From a virus, in IMG/VR virus record IMGVR_UViG_3300028392_000199, positions 1 through 32,658 of that record: a stretch of DNA of 32,658 nt; one strand, given 5' to 3'. Of this stretch, positions 1-5,239 are shown piece by piece. Numbering within the stretch: the stretch's first letter is position 1; the number at the start of each line of letters is the position of its first letter. The position numbers were made by a program, and so were the translations under genes. The notes beneath the pieces are model-generated. The model worked only from the letters and a program-made list of their open reading frames with translations. It ran no database searches and was not told the DNA's origin.

Positions 1-275
1 CCCAAGAAGAAAAAGTTAAATCCATTCGGTCACAACAGGAACTCGTAACTAAGGGAGTTGAAAAAGAATATGAAGCTAAACTTAATCTTTTGCGCCAGTA
101 TTATGCTAATGGGGTGCGCCAGCCCAATACCAGCAAGTTGCCCACCATTTCCAACGCCACCACAGGTCTTGATGCAGTCACCGCCTACAATATTCTTGTT
201 GGACAATGCGCAGAAGCAACCCAGCAATTAGTCAGTTTGCAAGAATGGACTAAAGAGCAAATAGGCATTAAATGA
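1..275 (+). CDS. Rz-like inner-membrane spanin, 5' partial
   Basis: The frame is open from base 3 to the TGA at 273-275, so the N-terminus lies outside the window. The visible ~90 residues begin with a charged coiled-coil-like stretch, then LLRQYYANGVRQPN, a Ser/Thr/Asn-rich linker, and a C-terminal segment with one cysteine (LVGQCAEATQQLVSLQEW). This C-terminal Cys-x-x-x-T-x-x-L-x-x-L-Q-x-W pattern is that of phage Rz/i-spanin proteins, which fuse inner and outer membranes in the last step of lysis of Gram-negative hosts. The missing N-terminus should hold the transmembrane anchor. Its stop overlaps the endolysin start by ATGA, which couples the two lysis genes. No separate embedded o-spanin was recognised. 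Family call is by pattern, so moderate. Confidence 0.7.
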   Translation, partial: QEEKVKSIRSQQELVTKGVEKEYEAKLNLLRQYYANGVRQPNTSKLPTISNATTGLDAVTAYNILVGQCAEATQQLVSLQEWTKEQIGIK

Positions 276-784
276 CAGGTAATTTTAAAGAGTGTTTAGA
301 TTTAGTATTAAAGTCTGAAGGTGGTTGGGTCAATCATCCTAGTGACCCAGGAGGTGAAACCAATTTAGGCGTTACTAAGCGTGTCTGGGAAGAATATGTA
401 GGACATCCTGTAGAAAACCTTAAAAAGCTAACCAAAGAAGATGTAGCACCTTTATACGAACAGAAATACTGGAGGCCTTGCTATGGAGAAGTATTACCTA
501 GGGGACTCGACTTTGTTGTCTTTTCAATGGGAATTAACGCAGGGACAGGTAGGAGCATTAAATTGCTTCAGCTATCTATTGGATGCGTACCTGACGGAGT
601 TATTGGCCCTACAACAAGAGGACTTATTTCCGATAGTAATAGTGCAACTCTTATCGCAAAATTCTCAGAATCTCGCAGGGAATACTACCGTTCATTAAAG
701 AACTTCCCTATCTTTGGCAAAGGTTGGTTAAGCCGTGTAGACAGGGAAGAGTCTGAAGCAATTAATATGGCAAAAAACGGTTAA
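272..784 (+). CDS. Endolysin, glycoside hydrolase family 108 (N-acetylmuramidase-like)
   Basis: 170 residues, the usual size of GH108 phage lysozymes. The N-terminal motif EGGWVNHPSDPGG (residues 16-28) followed by ETNLGVT is diagnostic: the first Glu is the family's catalytic residue. The C-terminal half (FSMGINAGTGRSIKLLQ, then DGVIGPTTRGLI) matches the predicted peptidoglycan-binding domain that accompanies it. The enzyme cuts the glycan backbone of peptidoglycan at lysis. No signal peptide or membrane segment is evident, so a holin elsewhere is likely needed. Start ATG overlaps the spanin TGA. The 3' end overlaps the convergent small membrane-protein gene by 23 bases. The order spanin-then-endolysin is the reverse of lambda. 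Confidence 0.93.
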   Translation: MTGNFKECLDLVLKSEGGWVNHPSDPGGETNLGVTKRVWEEYVGHPVENLKKLTKEDVAPLYEQKYWRPCYGEVLPRGLDFVVFSMGINAGTGRSIKLLQLSIGCVPDGVIGPTTRGLISDSNSATLIAKFSESRREYYRSLKNFPIFGKGWLSRVDREESEAINMAKNG

Positions 785-953
785 GCACATATAGCGTAAG
801 AACTACTGCTGACAATACTCCTAAAACGCTCCAGATGTGGTGGTATTCGCTTTTCTCAGGTCTTTGTATAGCTGTAGACCAAGTGGCATCTTTAAACGCC
901 TCTGAAGCCGATTTATAGGTTTTACCTACCATTCCAAAATTGCGTGTACTCAT
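762..953 (-). CDS. Small single-pass membrane protein
   Basis: 63 residues from the ATG at 953, chosen because AAGGGGAAA sits at good spacing before it; an upstream in-frame ATG (1013) has no such site. The N-terminal half is soluble and polar (MSTRNFGMVGKTYKSASEAF); residues ~41-60 form one hydrophobic helix (VLGVLSAVVLTLYVL) followed by NRFLPY. This is a tail-anchored layout. It is the last gene of the leftward early operon and overlaps the endolysin tail on the opposite strand. It could be a membrane effector or an antiholin/holin-like protein, but there is no family match I recognise, and early-operon position argues against a classic holin. Confidence 0.6.
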   Translation of the reverse strand: MSTRNFGMVGKTYKSASEAFKDATWSTAIQRPEKSEYHHIWSVLGVLSAVVLTLYVLNRFLPY

Positions 954-975
954 TGTTATTTCCCCTTGTTTACAG

Positions 976-1155
976 TTAATCGTTAGACTTCCGTTTTTTT
1001 CCTTTATTAGCATTTTTTTCCTGTTCTATATATTGGCGCAAAATACTGATAATTCCAGCCTCTACCAGTATTCCTAGCCCTTTAGCGTCAAAGTGAACTA
1101 AAGCATCGGCTGACCCATCTTTATGCTCTTTAATAATTTCAATCTGGATTTGCAT
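976..1155 (-). CDS. Small hypothetical protein, 59 aa
   Basis: Starts MQIQIEIIKEHKDGSADALV and ends in a lysine-rich tail (KNANKGKKRKSND). A GAGGAA Shine-Dalgarno lies 4-5 bases before the ATG at 1155. The central part (HFDAKGLGILVEAGIISILRQYI) looks like a small beta-alpha protein with a basic C-terminal extension that could touch nucleic acid; that is inference. It overlaps the upstream 81-aa gene by 17 bases and ends 22 bases before the next gene, so it belongs to the same leftward transcript. No family recognised. Confidence 0.55.
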   Translation of the reverse strand: MQIQIEIIKEHKDGSADALVHFDAKGLGILVEAGIISILRQYIEQEKNANKGKKRKSND

Positions 1156-1384
1156 ACATTTCCTCGTAAGTTAGCCAAGGTTTAGATATTAGGGTAAACC
1201 CAAATATGTAAAACAATGGGGTATTAGCCCTAGCAATAATTTTTCTTTTAGCCTGTATCGTAGGACATTCAAGCAGTAAATGGGTAATGTGATTGCGGTT
1301 CTTAAACATTTCCCTGTTTTTAAGATTTGCCATCAAATTAAAGGCTGGAAACTCATTTTTCAAAAAGGTCTTCCTCTTTTCCAT
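1139..1384 (-). CDS. Hypothetical protein, 81 aa
   Basis: Basic N-terminal half (MEKRKTFLKNEFPAF, then NLKNREMFKNRNHITH) and a more hydrophobic C-terminal half (PLFYIFGFTLISKPWLTYEEMY). No recognised domain. The ATG at 1384 gives a 32-base overlap with the upstream Cys-rich gene; an alternative ATG at 1333 avoids the overlap but lacks a Shine-Dalgarno, so the start is uncertain. Its downstream end overlaps the 59-aa gene by 17 bases. Same operon as its neighbours; function unknown. Confidence 0.5.
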   Translation of the reverse strand: MEKRKTFLKNEFPAFNLMANLKNREMFKNRNHITHLLLECPTIQAKRKIIARANTPLFYIFGFTLISKPWLTYEEMYANPD

Positions 1385-1628
1385 CCCTTAGATGCTTACG
1401 CAAGTTTCTAAGGTATGTTTTCATGGCTGCGTCACTTTCAGGACTAAAAACCATTTTGTACATTTTTTTGTCTGGTTCAGTCTGGGGTTTGTTTACCCAT
1501 CTTTCTTCATTGATATACCAAAGAAACCGTCTACAAGCTAACTCTTCTGTAGCACAACGCTGTTTATATTCACAGTATTGGCATGGGTTAGGTTCATTTT
1601 CTAACCGTTTGTAAATATCGTTCCTCAT
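1353..1628 (-). CDS. Cys-rich small phage protein, possible metal-binding
   Basis: 91 residues with a cysteine cluster near the N-terminus, NPCQYCEYKQRCATEELAC (residues 14-32), spaced C-x2-C-x5-C-x7-C and followed by an aromatic stretch (RRFLWYI). This pattern recurs in uncharacterised phage proteins and could hold a zinc ion or an iron-sulfur cluster; that is inference. The ATG is preceded directly by TAAGGGGAC. It is the first gene after a 353-nt non-coding stretch and begins just beyond a terminator-like stem with a T-run, so its expression may depend on read-through. Function unknown. Confidence 0.7.
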   Translation of the reverse strand: MRNDIYKRLENEPNPCQYCEYKQRCATEELACRRFLWYINEERWVNKPQTEPDKKMYKMVFSPESDAAMKTYLRNLRKHLRDGKEEDLFEK

Positions 1629-1638
1629 GTCCCCTTAA

Positions 1639-1737
1639 AAAAAGAAATCAGGTCAAATTCTATTATGAGCGTTCGTCTAAGAGTACTTGTCTAACTAGTG
1701 TGATGACCTGATATAAGTAATTTATTCGTGTTTTTTA
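1639..1737 (-). ncRNA. Candidate ~100-nt small RNA or attenuator leader
   Basis: On the minus strand, a perfect 9-bp inverted repeat (ATCAGGTCA at 1712-1704 with TGACCTGAT at 1655-1647) encloses 48 nt and is followed at once by TTCTTTTTTT, the form of an intrinsic terminator with a long loop. A promoter-like pair lies just upstream (1773-1744). Together they delimit about 100 nt with no good ORF. The loop has two similar 9-mers, TTAGACAAG and TTAGACGAA. The terminator lies directly before the Shine-Dalgarno of the 1353-1628 gene, so it may instead act as an attenuator in the operon leader. Inference; no RNA family recognised. Confidence 0.35.
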
Positions 1738-1743
1738 ATGTTT

Positions 1744-1773
1744 TTAATAGGTGTTTACCCTTAGTGTTGTAAA
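1744..1773 (-). promoter_or_regulatory. Candidate sigma70 promoter
   Basis: Minus-strand TTTACA (1773-1768; five of six bases match TTGACA), an 18-bp spacer, then TATTAA (1749-1744; four of six match TATAAT). Predicted start near 1737, just before the terminator-bounded small-RNA candidate. Confidence 0.3.
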
Positions 1774-1803
1774 TAAACAACTATTTGTAAACTATGAGAA
1801 ACA

Positions 1804-1820
1804 TATATATTAAATATATA
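1804..1820. repeat. AT-only palindrome in non-coding stretch
   Basis: TATATAT-TAA-ATATATA, a 17-bp palindrome made only of A and T, in the middle of the 353-nt gene-free region. Easy melting could suit a replication origin or a promoter; there is no direct evidence for either. Confidence 0.4.
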
Positions 1821-1855
1821 GGGCTGTATTTGGCAGTTGCTACTTGTTAGGTGGA

Positions 1856-1976
1856 AAGCCGCAAAAACCCTAACTTACTGCATCCTACATTGGCGGCTTA
1901 ACGCCCTTAAATAAGGTGAGGCGGCAGGACTCCGTGATGTATGGTTGTGCAAAGGGGAAAGCACACCTACCGCCTC
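1856..1976. ncRNA. Structured non-coding region with an SD/anti-SD loop
   Basis: Two stems lie side by side: AAGCCGC (1856-1862) with GCGGCTT (1893-1899), and GAGGCGG (1918-1924) with CCGCCTC (1970-1976). Inside the second is a hairpin, GGTTGTGC (1943-1950) against GCACACC (1961-1967), with one bulged T and a ten-base loop AAAGGGGAAA (1951-1960). That loop is the exact extended Shine-Dalgarno sequence of several genes here; on the minus strand, the direction of the flanking genes, the loop would read TTTCCCCTTT, its complement. Nested GC-rich stems in an AT-rich genome suggest a conserved RNA. Strand and function unknown. Confidence 0.4.
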
Positions 1977-1981
1977 TTGAA

Positions 1982-2728
1982 TTAGTTTAACCCAGTTTTA
2001 AGTTTGTATATTTTCAGTAAAGACAAAAACATTTCGTAACCATCACGAATGGCTTGCTCCGTATGCTCATAGATAGCAACCTCACCAGTTTCACCATTAA
2101 TGTATACATTGGCGCATCGTGCTGTAGGGGCTAAAACCTCTCTGTAGGCTGCTAATTGTAGGGTATGCTCTAGGTAGGGTGTTAAATCACCAGGGGATTT
2201 TTCTGTCGTCTTAAAGTCAATTACTACCCCACCATGCTCGCCTTTTGCTTTGCAATATAAATCGCACTTACCGCCATAGCCTTCTTGATTAACTAGACTC
2301 TGTTCTGCAATCCATAACTGTGGCCCAAAATGAGCCGTGATAGCGTCATCTACTTTGCGGACATAGGTAGGCATCTCAGGTAGGTATTCTTGGTTGTAGA
2401 AGCTCTCTATAAAGTCATGTATAAGAGTTCCCCTAGTCATTGCTTCTTGGGATTTCCTCTTGGACAAGTCCATAACTCGGCTAATGTATTCTTTTTCCTC
2501 TTCACCTTCTTGGCGTGGATTTTCAGCAGCAGCTTTAATAGCCTCTGTTTGAAGCCATGTATTTAAACCATCTTTAGATAGCTGCCCATTGATAGTGGAC
2601 ACAGATGGCACTAAAGTACCAGGCGCTGCTTTAGCATCACGCAAGGTTACTGAGCGTTCCTTGCCGTTTTTACCAGTCATGGTGTAGCGTGGTGCGCCAG
2701 TTAAGGCGCAGTACCAATGTTGTGACAT
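1982..2728 (-). CDS. PD-(D/E)XK exonuclease (RecB/Cas4-like fold)
   Basis: 248 residues with the ordered motifs of a RecB-type nuclease: His in GTLIHDFIE (H104), Asp in YGGKCDLY (D156), D-x-K in VVIDFKTTEK (D171, K173), and the QLAAY motif at 191-195. These residues bind metal and cut DNA. In phages this nuclease usually resects double-stranded ends for a partner annealing protein, and the ERF gene lies three genes upstream in the same operon, so a two-component recombination role fits. The start is well marked by CAAAGGGGAAAAT before ATG. The gene is followed by a 353-nt structured non-coding stretch. Confidence 0.88.
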   Translation of the reverse strand: MSQHWYCALTGAPRYTMTGKNGKERSVTLRDAKAAPGTLVPSVSTINGQLSKDGLNTWLQTEAIKAAAENPRQEGEEEKEYISRVMDLSKRKSQEAMTRGTLIHDFIESFYNQEYLPEMPTYVRKVDDAITAHFGPQLWIAEQSLVNQEGYGGKCDLYCKAKGEHGGVVIDFKTTEKSPGDLTPYLEHTLQLAAYREVLAPTARCANVYINGETGEVAIYEHTEQAIRDGYEMFLSLLKIYKLKTGLN

Positions 2729-2747
2729 ATTTTCCCCTTTGTACTGC

Positions 2748-2945
2748 TTAATTAAGTAATTCTAAAATTGCTTCCCTGTCTGTGGTATTTAAACAACAAT
2801 CAGCACAAACCCTAATAACATCTTGAAGTACGGCAGCTAAGTCATTGACCTCAAACGCTATTAACTGTCTTTCTTCATCCACTCCAAATGGTTCTGTAGA
2901 AATCCTGGCTTTGTCGCCAATAACATCTTTGATTTGACTTAGCAT
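2748..2945 (-). CDS. Hypothetical acidic protein, 65 aa
   Basis: MLSQIKDVIGDKARISTEPF at the N-terminus; the C-terminal half is helical and carries three cysteines (VIRVCADCCLNTTDREAIL). The ATG at 2945 is preferred over the one at 2951 because AGGAG lies six bases before it and touches the earlier one. It sits between the SSB-like gene (9-base gap) and the exonuclease gene in the recombination operon. A link to recombination is likely from context only; no family recognised. Confidence 0.6.
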   Translation of the reverse strand: MLSQIKDVIGDKARISTEPFGVDEERQLIAFEVNDLAAVLQDVIRVCADCCLNTTDREAILELLN

Positions 2946-2954
2946 ATCCATCTC

Positions 2955-3197
2955 CTAAAACGGTAGGTCTGAATCTACAATTTCATCAGACCCTTTAGGT
3001 GTAAATCCTTTGGCCTCTTTTTCTTTGCCAATAGATATGCTAAAGAATTTCCCTTTAGTGCCTTCCTTAACCCACGCAGATAGGTAATGTTCACGGTTAT
3101 TGACCATGATAGAGCCTGTATAGTCTGGGTGATTCTCGGTACTTTTGCGGTCATTTTTAAATAGTGAACCACTACCTTCTTTTGGTATATAAGCCAT
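2955..3197 (-). CDS. SSB-like small protein with DSDLPF C-terminal tail
   Basis: 80 residues. The body, KNDRKSTENHPDYTGSI then NNREHYLSAWVKEG and GKFFSISIGKEKE, reads as a compact beta-rich domain found in small phage proteins near recombination genes. The last residues, DEIVDSDLPF, form an acidic tail ending in L-P-F, very like the D-D-D-I-P-F tip with which bacterial SSB recruits repair and replication proteins. Binding of single-stranded DNA and partner recruitment are therefore a reasonable inference. It overlaps the ERF gene by one base and is co-transcribed with it and the exonuclease. Not a full-length SSB, so the family is uncertain. Confidence 0.7.
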   Translation of the reverse strand: MAYIPKEGSGSLFKNDRKSTENHPDYTGSIMVNNREHYLSAWVKEGTKGKFFSISIGKEKEAKGFTPKGSDEIVDSDLPF

Positions 3198-3625
3198 TAG
3201 ATTTCCTTTGCTTTTACTACTGGTTTAGGTGACGAAGCGGCATTACCGTCATCGTCTGCTTGTACTACACCTACAACTGCTGCTACTGCGTATCTACGCA
3301 TATAAGTTAAAGCCGAGCCAGCGCCTTGTGGGTCTGTTTTGCTAACAGGCACAGACATTTCTTGACTAATCCATTCTCCAGAGGCGTGGGTCAGAATGGT
3401 AGTCAAAGACATAGACTTGTCTAAATCGGAATAAGTCCCAGGGAACTGAGCCACAGCCAAACCATTACCAGCCAACAAATCACGGCAAGCATCCCAAACA
3501 GACTCAAGGTCTGCATACTTACTTTTGAAAAAAGGGTTTGCAGAATCTTTTTTAGCATGGGTTAGTTTCCCTTGTACTATGGATAAGGCTTTGGCTAAGT
3601 TAGCAATGTTTTCAGATTGTTGCAT
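3197..3625 (-). CDS. erf: ERF-family single-strand annealing protein
   Basis: 142 residues matching the ERF superfamily core: KKDSANPFFKSKYADLESVW (residues ~25-44), the LAGNGLAVAQFPG segment, THASGEWI, and DPQGAGSALTYMRRYAV with the following VGVVQADDDGNAA. ERF proteins coat single-stranded DNA and pair complementary strands, letting phages recombine and circularise or rescue genomes without RecA. The protein is shorter than P22 Erf and keeps only a brief C-terminal tail. Start ATG is preceded by AAGGAG. The neighbouring SSB-like and PD-(D/E)XK genes complete a recombination set. Confidence 0.93.
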   Translation of the reverse strand: MQQSENIANLAKALSIVQGKLTHAKKDSANPFFKSKYADLESVWDACRDLLAGNGLAVAQFPGTYSDLDKSMSLTTILTHASGEWISQEMSVPVSKTDPQGAGSALTYMRRYAVAAVVGVVQADDDGNAASSPKPVVKAKEI

Positions 3626-3821
3626 TTGCTCTCTCCTTTTTGCGAACTTCCCATAAAACTTCTTCTTGCGACATTAATTCATCGTGTTTTTGTTGAAGCA
3701 TAGCAATAGCATCTTCAAGAATGTCTATTTTTAAAACATAATTTTCAGATTCAAATTCATTTGTATATGTAATTTTTGTTTCGTCAGACACAAGCCAGCG
3801 AACATTAAAAGCATTAAGCAT
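3612..3821 (-). CDS. Hypothetical protein, 69 aa
   Basis: Begins MLNAFNVRWLVSDETKITYT and ends in a charged helical segment (LQQKHDELMSQEEVLWEVRK). The ATG at 3821 is chosen because GGAGG lies five bases before it; upstream in-frame starts run deep into the preceding gene. It overlaps the preceding gene by 8 bases and ERF by 14, typical of coupled early genes. The N-terminal half looks like a beta strand pair, the C-terminal half like a coiled coil. Function unknown. Confidence 0.65.
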   Translation of the reverse strand: MLNAFNVRWLVSDETKITYTNEFESENYVLKIDILEDAIAMLQQKHDELMSQEEVLWEVRKKERANATI

Positions 3822-4011
3822 GATTGCCTCCAAAGATGTTTCCAAAGTCGTCAAATACATCTTGTAACAATGTATTGCGTGTTGGTTTGCCACAGGCGGC
3901 ACGAATGACATCTACATCGTCTTGGTCTAGTTCTGTGCCAAATTCCATGTTGTTAAGCGCTATTTCTAAGCGCTCTTCCATTTCCAGCATAAGTTGGTTT
4001 AATTCACCCAT
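3814..4011 (-). CDS. Hypothetical acidic protein, 65 aa; first gene of leftward operon
   Basis: Begins MGELNQLMLEMEERLEIAL, a likely amphipathic helix, followed by DQDDVDVIRAACGKPTRN and an acidic end (VFDDFGNIFGGNHA). CAAGGGG precedes the ATG at 4011. It is the first gene after the leftward promoter at 4081-4053, with an untranslated leader of about 35 nt containing a palindrome. Function unknown; its position suggests it is made first after infection. Confidence 0.7.
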   Translation of the reverse strand: MGELNQLMLEMEERLEIALNNMEFGTELDQDDVDVIRAACGKPTRNTLLQDVFDDFGNIFGGNHA

Positions 4012-4030
4012 TTAAATCCCCTTGAATGGC

Positions 4031-4046
4031 ATAGCAAAATTGCTAT
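4031..4046. promoter_or_regulatory. Operator candidate: palindrome at transcription start
   Basis: ATAGCAA-AA-TTGCTAT, perfect 7-bp arms around a 2-bp centre. It lies at the predicted +1 of the leftward early promoter, where a bound repressor would block transcription. Confidence 0.5.
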
Positions 4047-4052
4047 ACACGC

Positions 4053-4081
4053 ATATTAACATGGGAAAGTAAAAAAAGCAA
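4053..4081 (-). promoter_or_regulatory. Leftward early promoter candidate
   Basis: Minus strand TTGCTT (4081-4076), a 17-bp spacer, then TAATAT (4058-4053), with a TG one base before the -10 giving an extended -10 (TGTTAATAT). It would drive the leftward operon starting at 4011. Confidence 0.5.
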
Positions 4082-4090
4082 AGCCTTTGC
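4078..4090. promoter_or_regulatory. Operator candidate: palindrome over -35
   Basis: GCAAAG-C-CTTTGC, perfect 6-bp arms around one base, overlapping the -35 of the leftward promoter and lying upstream of the Cro-like gene. Its half-site shares GCAAA with the 4031-4046 palindrome, as expected for two sites of one regulator. Confidence 0.45.
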
Positions 4091-4121
4091 AAATAAACAA
4101 CATTTAAGTTAAACTGCGTGA

Positions 4122-4394
4122 ATGGACAAACTAAAACTAACCGACAGCGCCATTATTGACCTACTAGGCGGTACAGCAAAAGTGGCAAGGATGTGCAAAA
4201 TAGACAACGCAGCAGTATCTAATTGGCGTGTGCGTGGTATTCCAGCCGACAAATATATGTTTTTGGGCGCAAGAATAGAAAAAGAAAGTCATGGTTTAGT
4301 TACCAGGCAAGACTTGTTTCCTACTAACTTTTGGCTTATTTGGCCTGAGTTGTTAAAAAACAACGCTTTTGGTAAGCAAGATGAAGTTGAGTAA
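4122..4394 (+). CDS. Cro-like helix-turn-helix regulator
   Basis: 90 residues. Residues ~12-42 form a Cro/YdaS-type helix-turn-helix: LLGGTAKVARMCKIDNAAVS followed by NWRVRGIP, the usual recognition-helix and cap. The C-terminal part ends FPTNFWLIWPELLKN, seen in many small phage regulators of this type. It lies divergent from the leftward early operon, with two palindromes in the 110-bp gap, so it very probably represses that promoter and perhaps its own. There is no Shine-Dalgarno; a weak TTAAAC box about 10 bases before the ATG would give a nearly leaderless mRNA. The downstream gene overlaps its 3' end by 14 bases. Confidence 0.85.
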   Translation: MDKLKLTDSAIIDLLGGTAKVARMCKIDNAAVSNWRVRGIPADKYMFLGARIEKESHGLVTRQDLFPTNFWLIWPELLKNNAFGKQDEVE

Positions 4395-4935
4395 TGTAAC
4401 TATTTGCGCTATAGACTCAGTACAACCTGACAAAGCCAAAGCAGCAATAGAAAGAAGTAAAAGAAACATACAATTTGGTGGTGAATTAATGATTGACCAC
4501 ATGAGCATTAATAGTCGCCAAGCGTATAGCAAATTTATCCTACAAGAACTGCATAAATACATCCATACAGACTTTGTTTTAATTGTGCAATGGGATGGGT
4601 GGGTAATTGATGGAGCAGCGTGGCAACCCCAATTTTTAGACTACGATTACATAGGTGCTGTGTGGCCTTGGCATCCTGAAGGACTGCGTGTAGGTAATGG
4701 AGGGTTTTCCCTTAGAAGTAAAAAGTTGTTGGAATTAACCAACACTCCTAAGTTTGTTTACAGCGATAAAAATGAAGATGATTTAATCTGTCATATAAAC
4801 CGTGATTACTTGGTTAGCAATGGAATAAAGTTTGCCCCAGAAGAATTAGCAAGGTATTTTAGTTATGAAAGGGAACTTACAAATTTGCAAACCTTTGGTT
4901 TTCATGGAGATTTTCACATGAGTAAATACTTGTAG
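4381..4935 (+). CDS. DUF5672-like (glycosyltransferase-like) protein
   Basis: 184 residues from the ATG at 4381; a TTG four codons upstream is less likely. Ordered motifs: VTICAIDSV at the N-terminus, LIVQWDGWVI (67-76), DYDYIGAVWPW (88-97), VGNGGFSLRSKKLL (104-117), KNEDDLICH (130-138), IKFAPEELARYFSYE (149-163) and FGFHG (172-176). This is the layout of DUF5672 proteins, a family considered glycosyltransferase-like with a GT-A style fold; the WDG and NEDD acidic residues could bind a metal and a nucleotide sugar. Substrate unknown: DNA, virion protein or host glycan are all possible. It lies between the regulator and a structured non-coding region. Confidence 0.8.
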   Translation: MKLSNVTICAIDSVQPDKAKAAIERSKRNIQFGGELMIDHMSINSRQAYSKFILQELHKYIHTDFVLIVQWDGWVIDGAAWQPQFLDYDYIGAVWPWHPEGLRVGNGGFSLRSKKLLELTNTPKFVYSDKNEDDLICHINRDYLVSNGIKFAPEELARYFSYERELTNLQTFGFHGDFHMSKYL

Positions 4936-4944
4936 TAGAATCAC

Positions 4945-5167
4945 CTTCCTATCTTGAGGCTCTAACGACATACCAGGGGATAGGATTAAAAGCGCTACTG
5001 GGGGTAATGGATGAAACAGCGCAATATCGGTGGCGAAGCTAGTGCCGATTCCATGAACGACTGGTGGGTAAGCGATTCCTCAATGGAAGAACTTTGAAGG
5101 CAACCTAGGTAGGCTAGGTTCGCTCAAACCTCTTGGAAGTGGTATTTAAACAACTAGGGATAAATAC
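4945..5167 (+). ncRNA. Candidate structured RNA, ~220 nt, multi-stem
   Basis: This gene-free stretch holds a series of short perfect stems: TCCTATC (4947-4953)/GATAGGA (4979-4985); TTGAGG (4954-4959)/CCTCAA (5078-5083); GCGCT (4992-4996)/AGCGC (5018-5022); ATCGG (5026-5030)/CCGAT (5045-5049), extendable by G-T pairs; TTCCAT (5049-5054)/ATGGAA (5083-5088); AACCTAG (5102-5108)/CTAGGTT (5114-5120); and GTATTTA (5142-5148)/TAAATAC (5161-5167). Some exclude one another, but most fit one nested fold. It is more GC-rich than flanking non-coding DNA. No ORF of note and no tRNA, tmRNA or RNase P hallmark. The plus strand is assumed from flanking genes. Confidence 0.4.
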
Positions 5168-5239
5168 TAATAGCCATAACTATAAATTAAGAAGAAACTA
5201 AAAAGACTCAATAACGAGTAAACATTTAAGGGGAATTAA

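Noticed and set aside
30-227. Leftward 65-aa frame over the spanin gene
   Set aside because: Antisense to the spanin frame, which continues from the edge and carries the conserved C-terminal pattern.
5050-5075. Group I intron R-like element (AACGACTGG) in the structured region
   Set aside because: The matching P, Q and S elements and a P7 pairing are absent, and no interrupted gene flanks it.
5091-5135. tRNA-like GGTTCGCTC segment
   Set aside because: No acceptor stem, anticodon arm or CCA-side pairing can be drawn around it.
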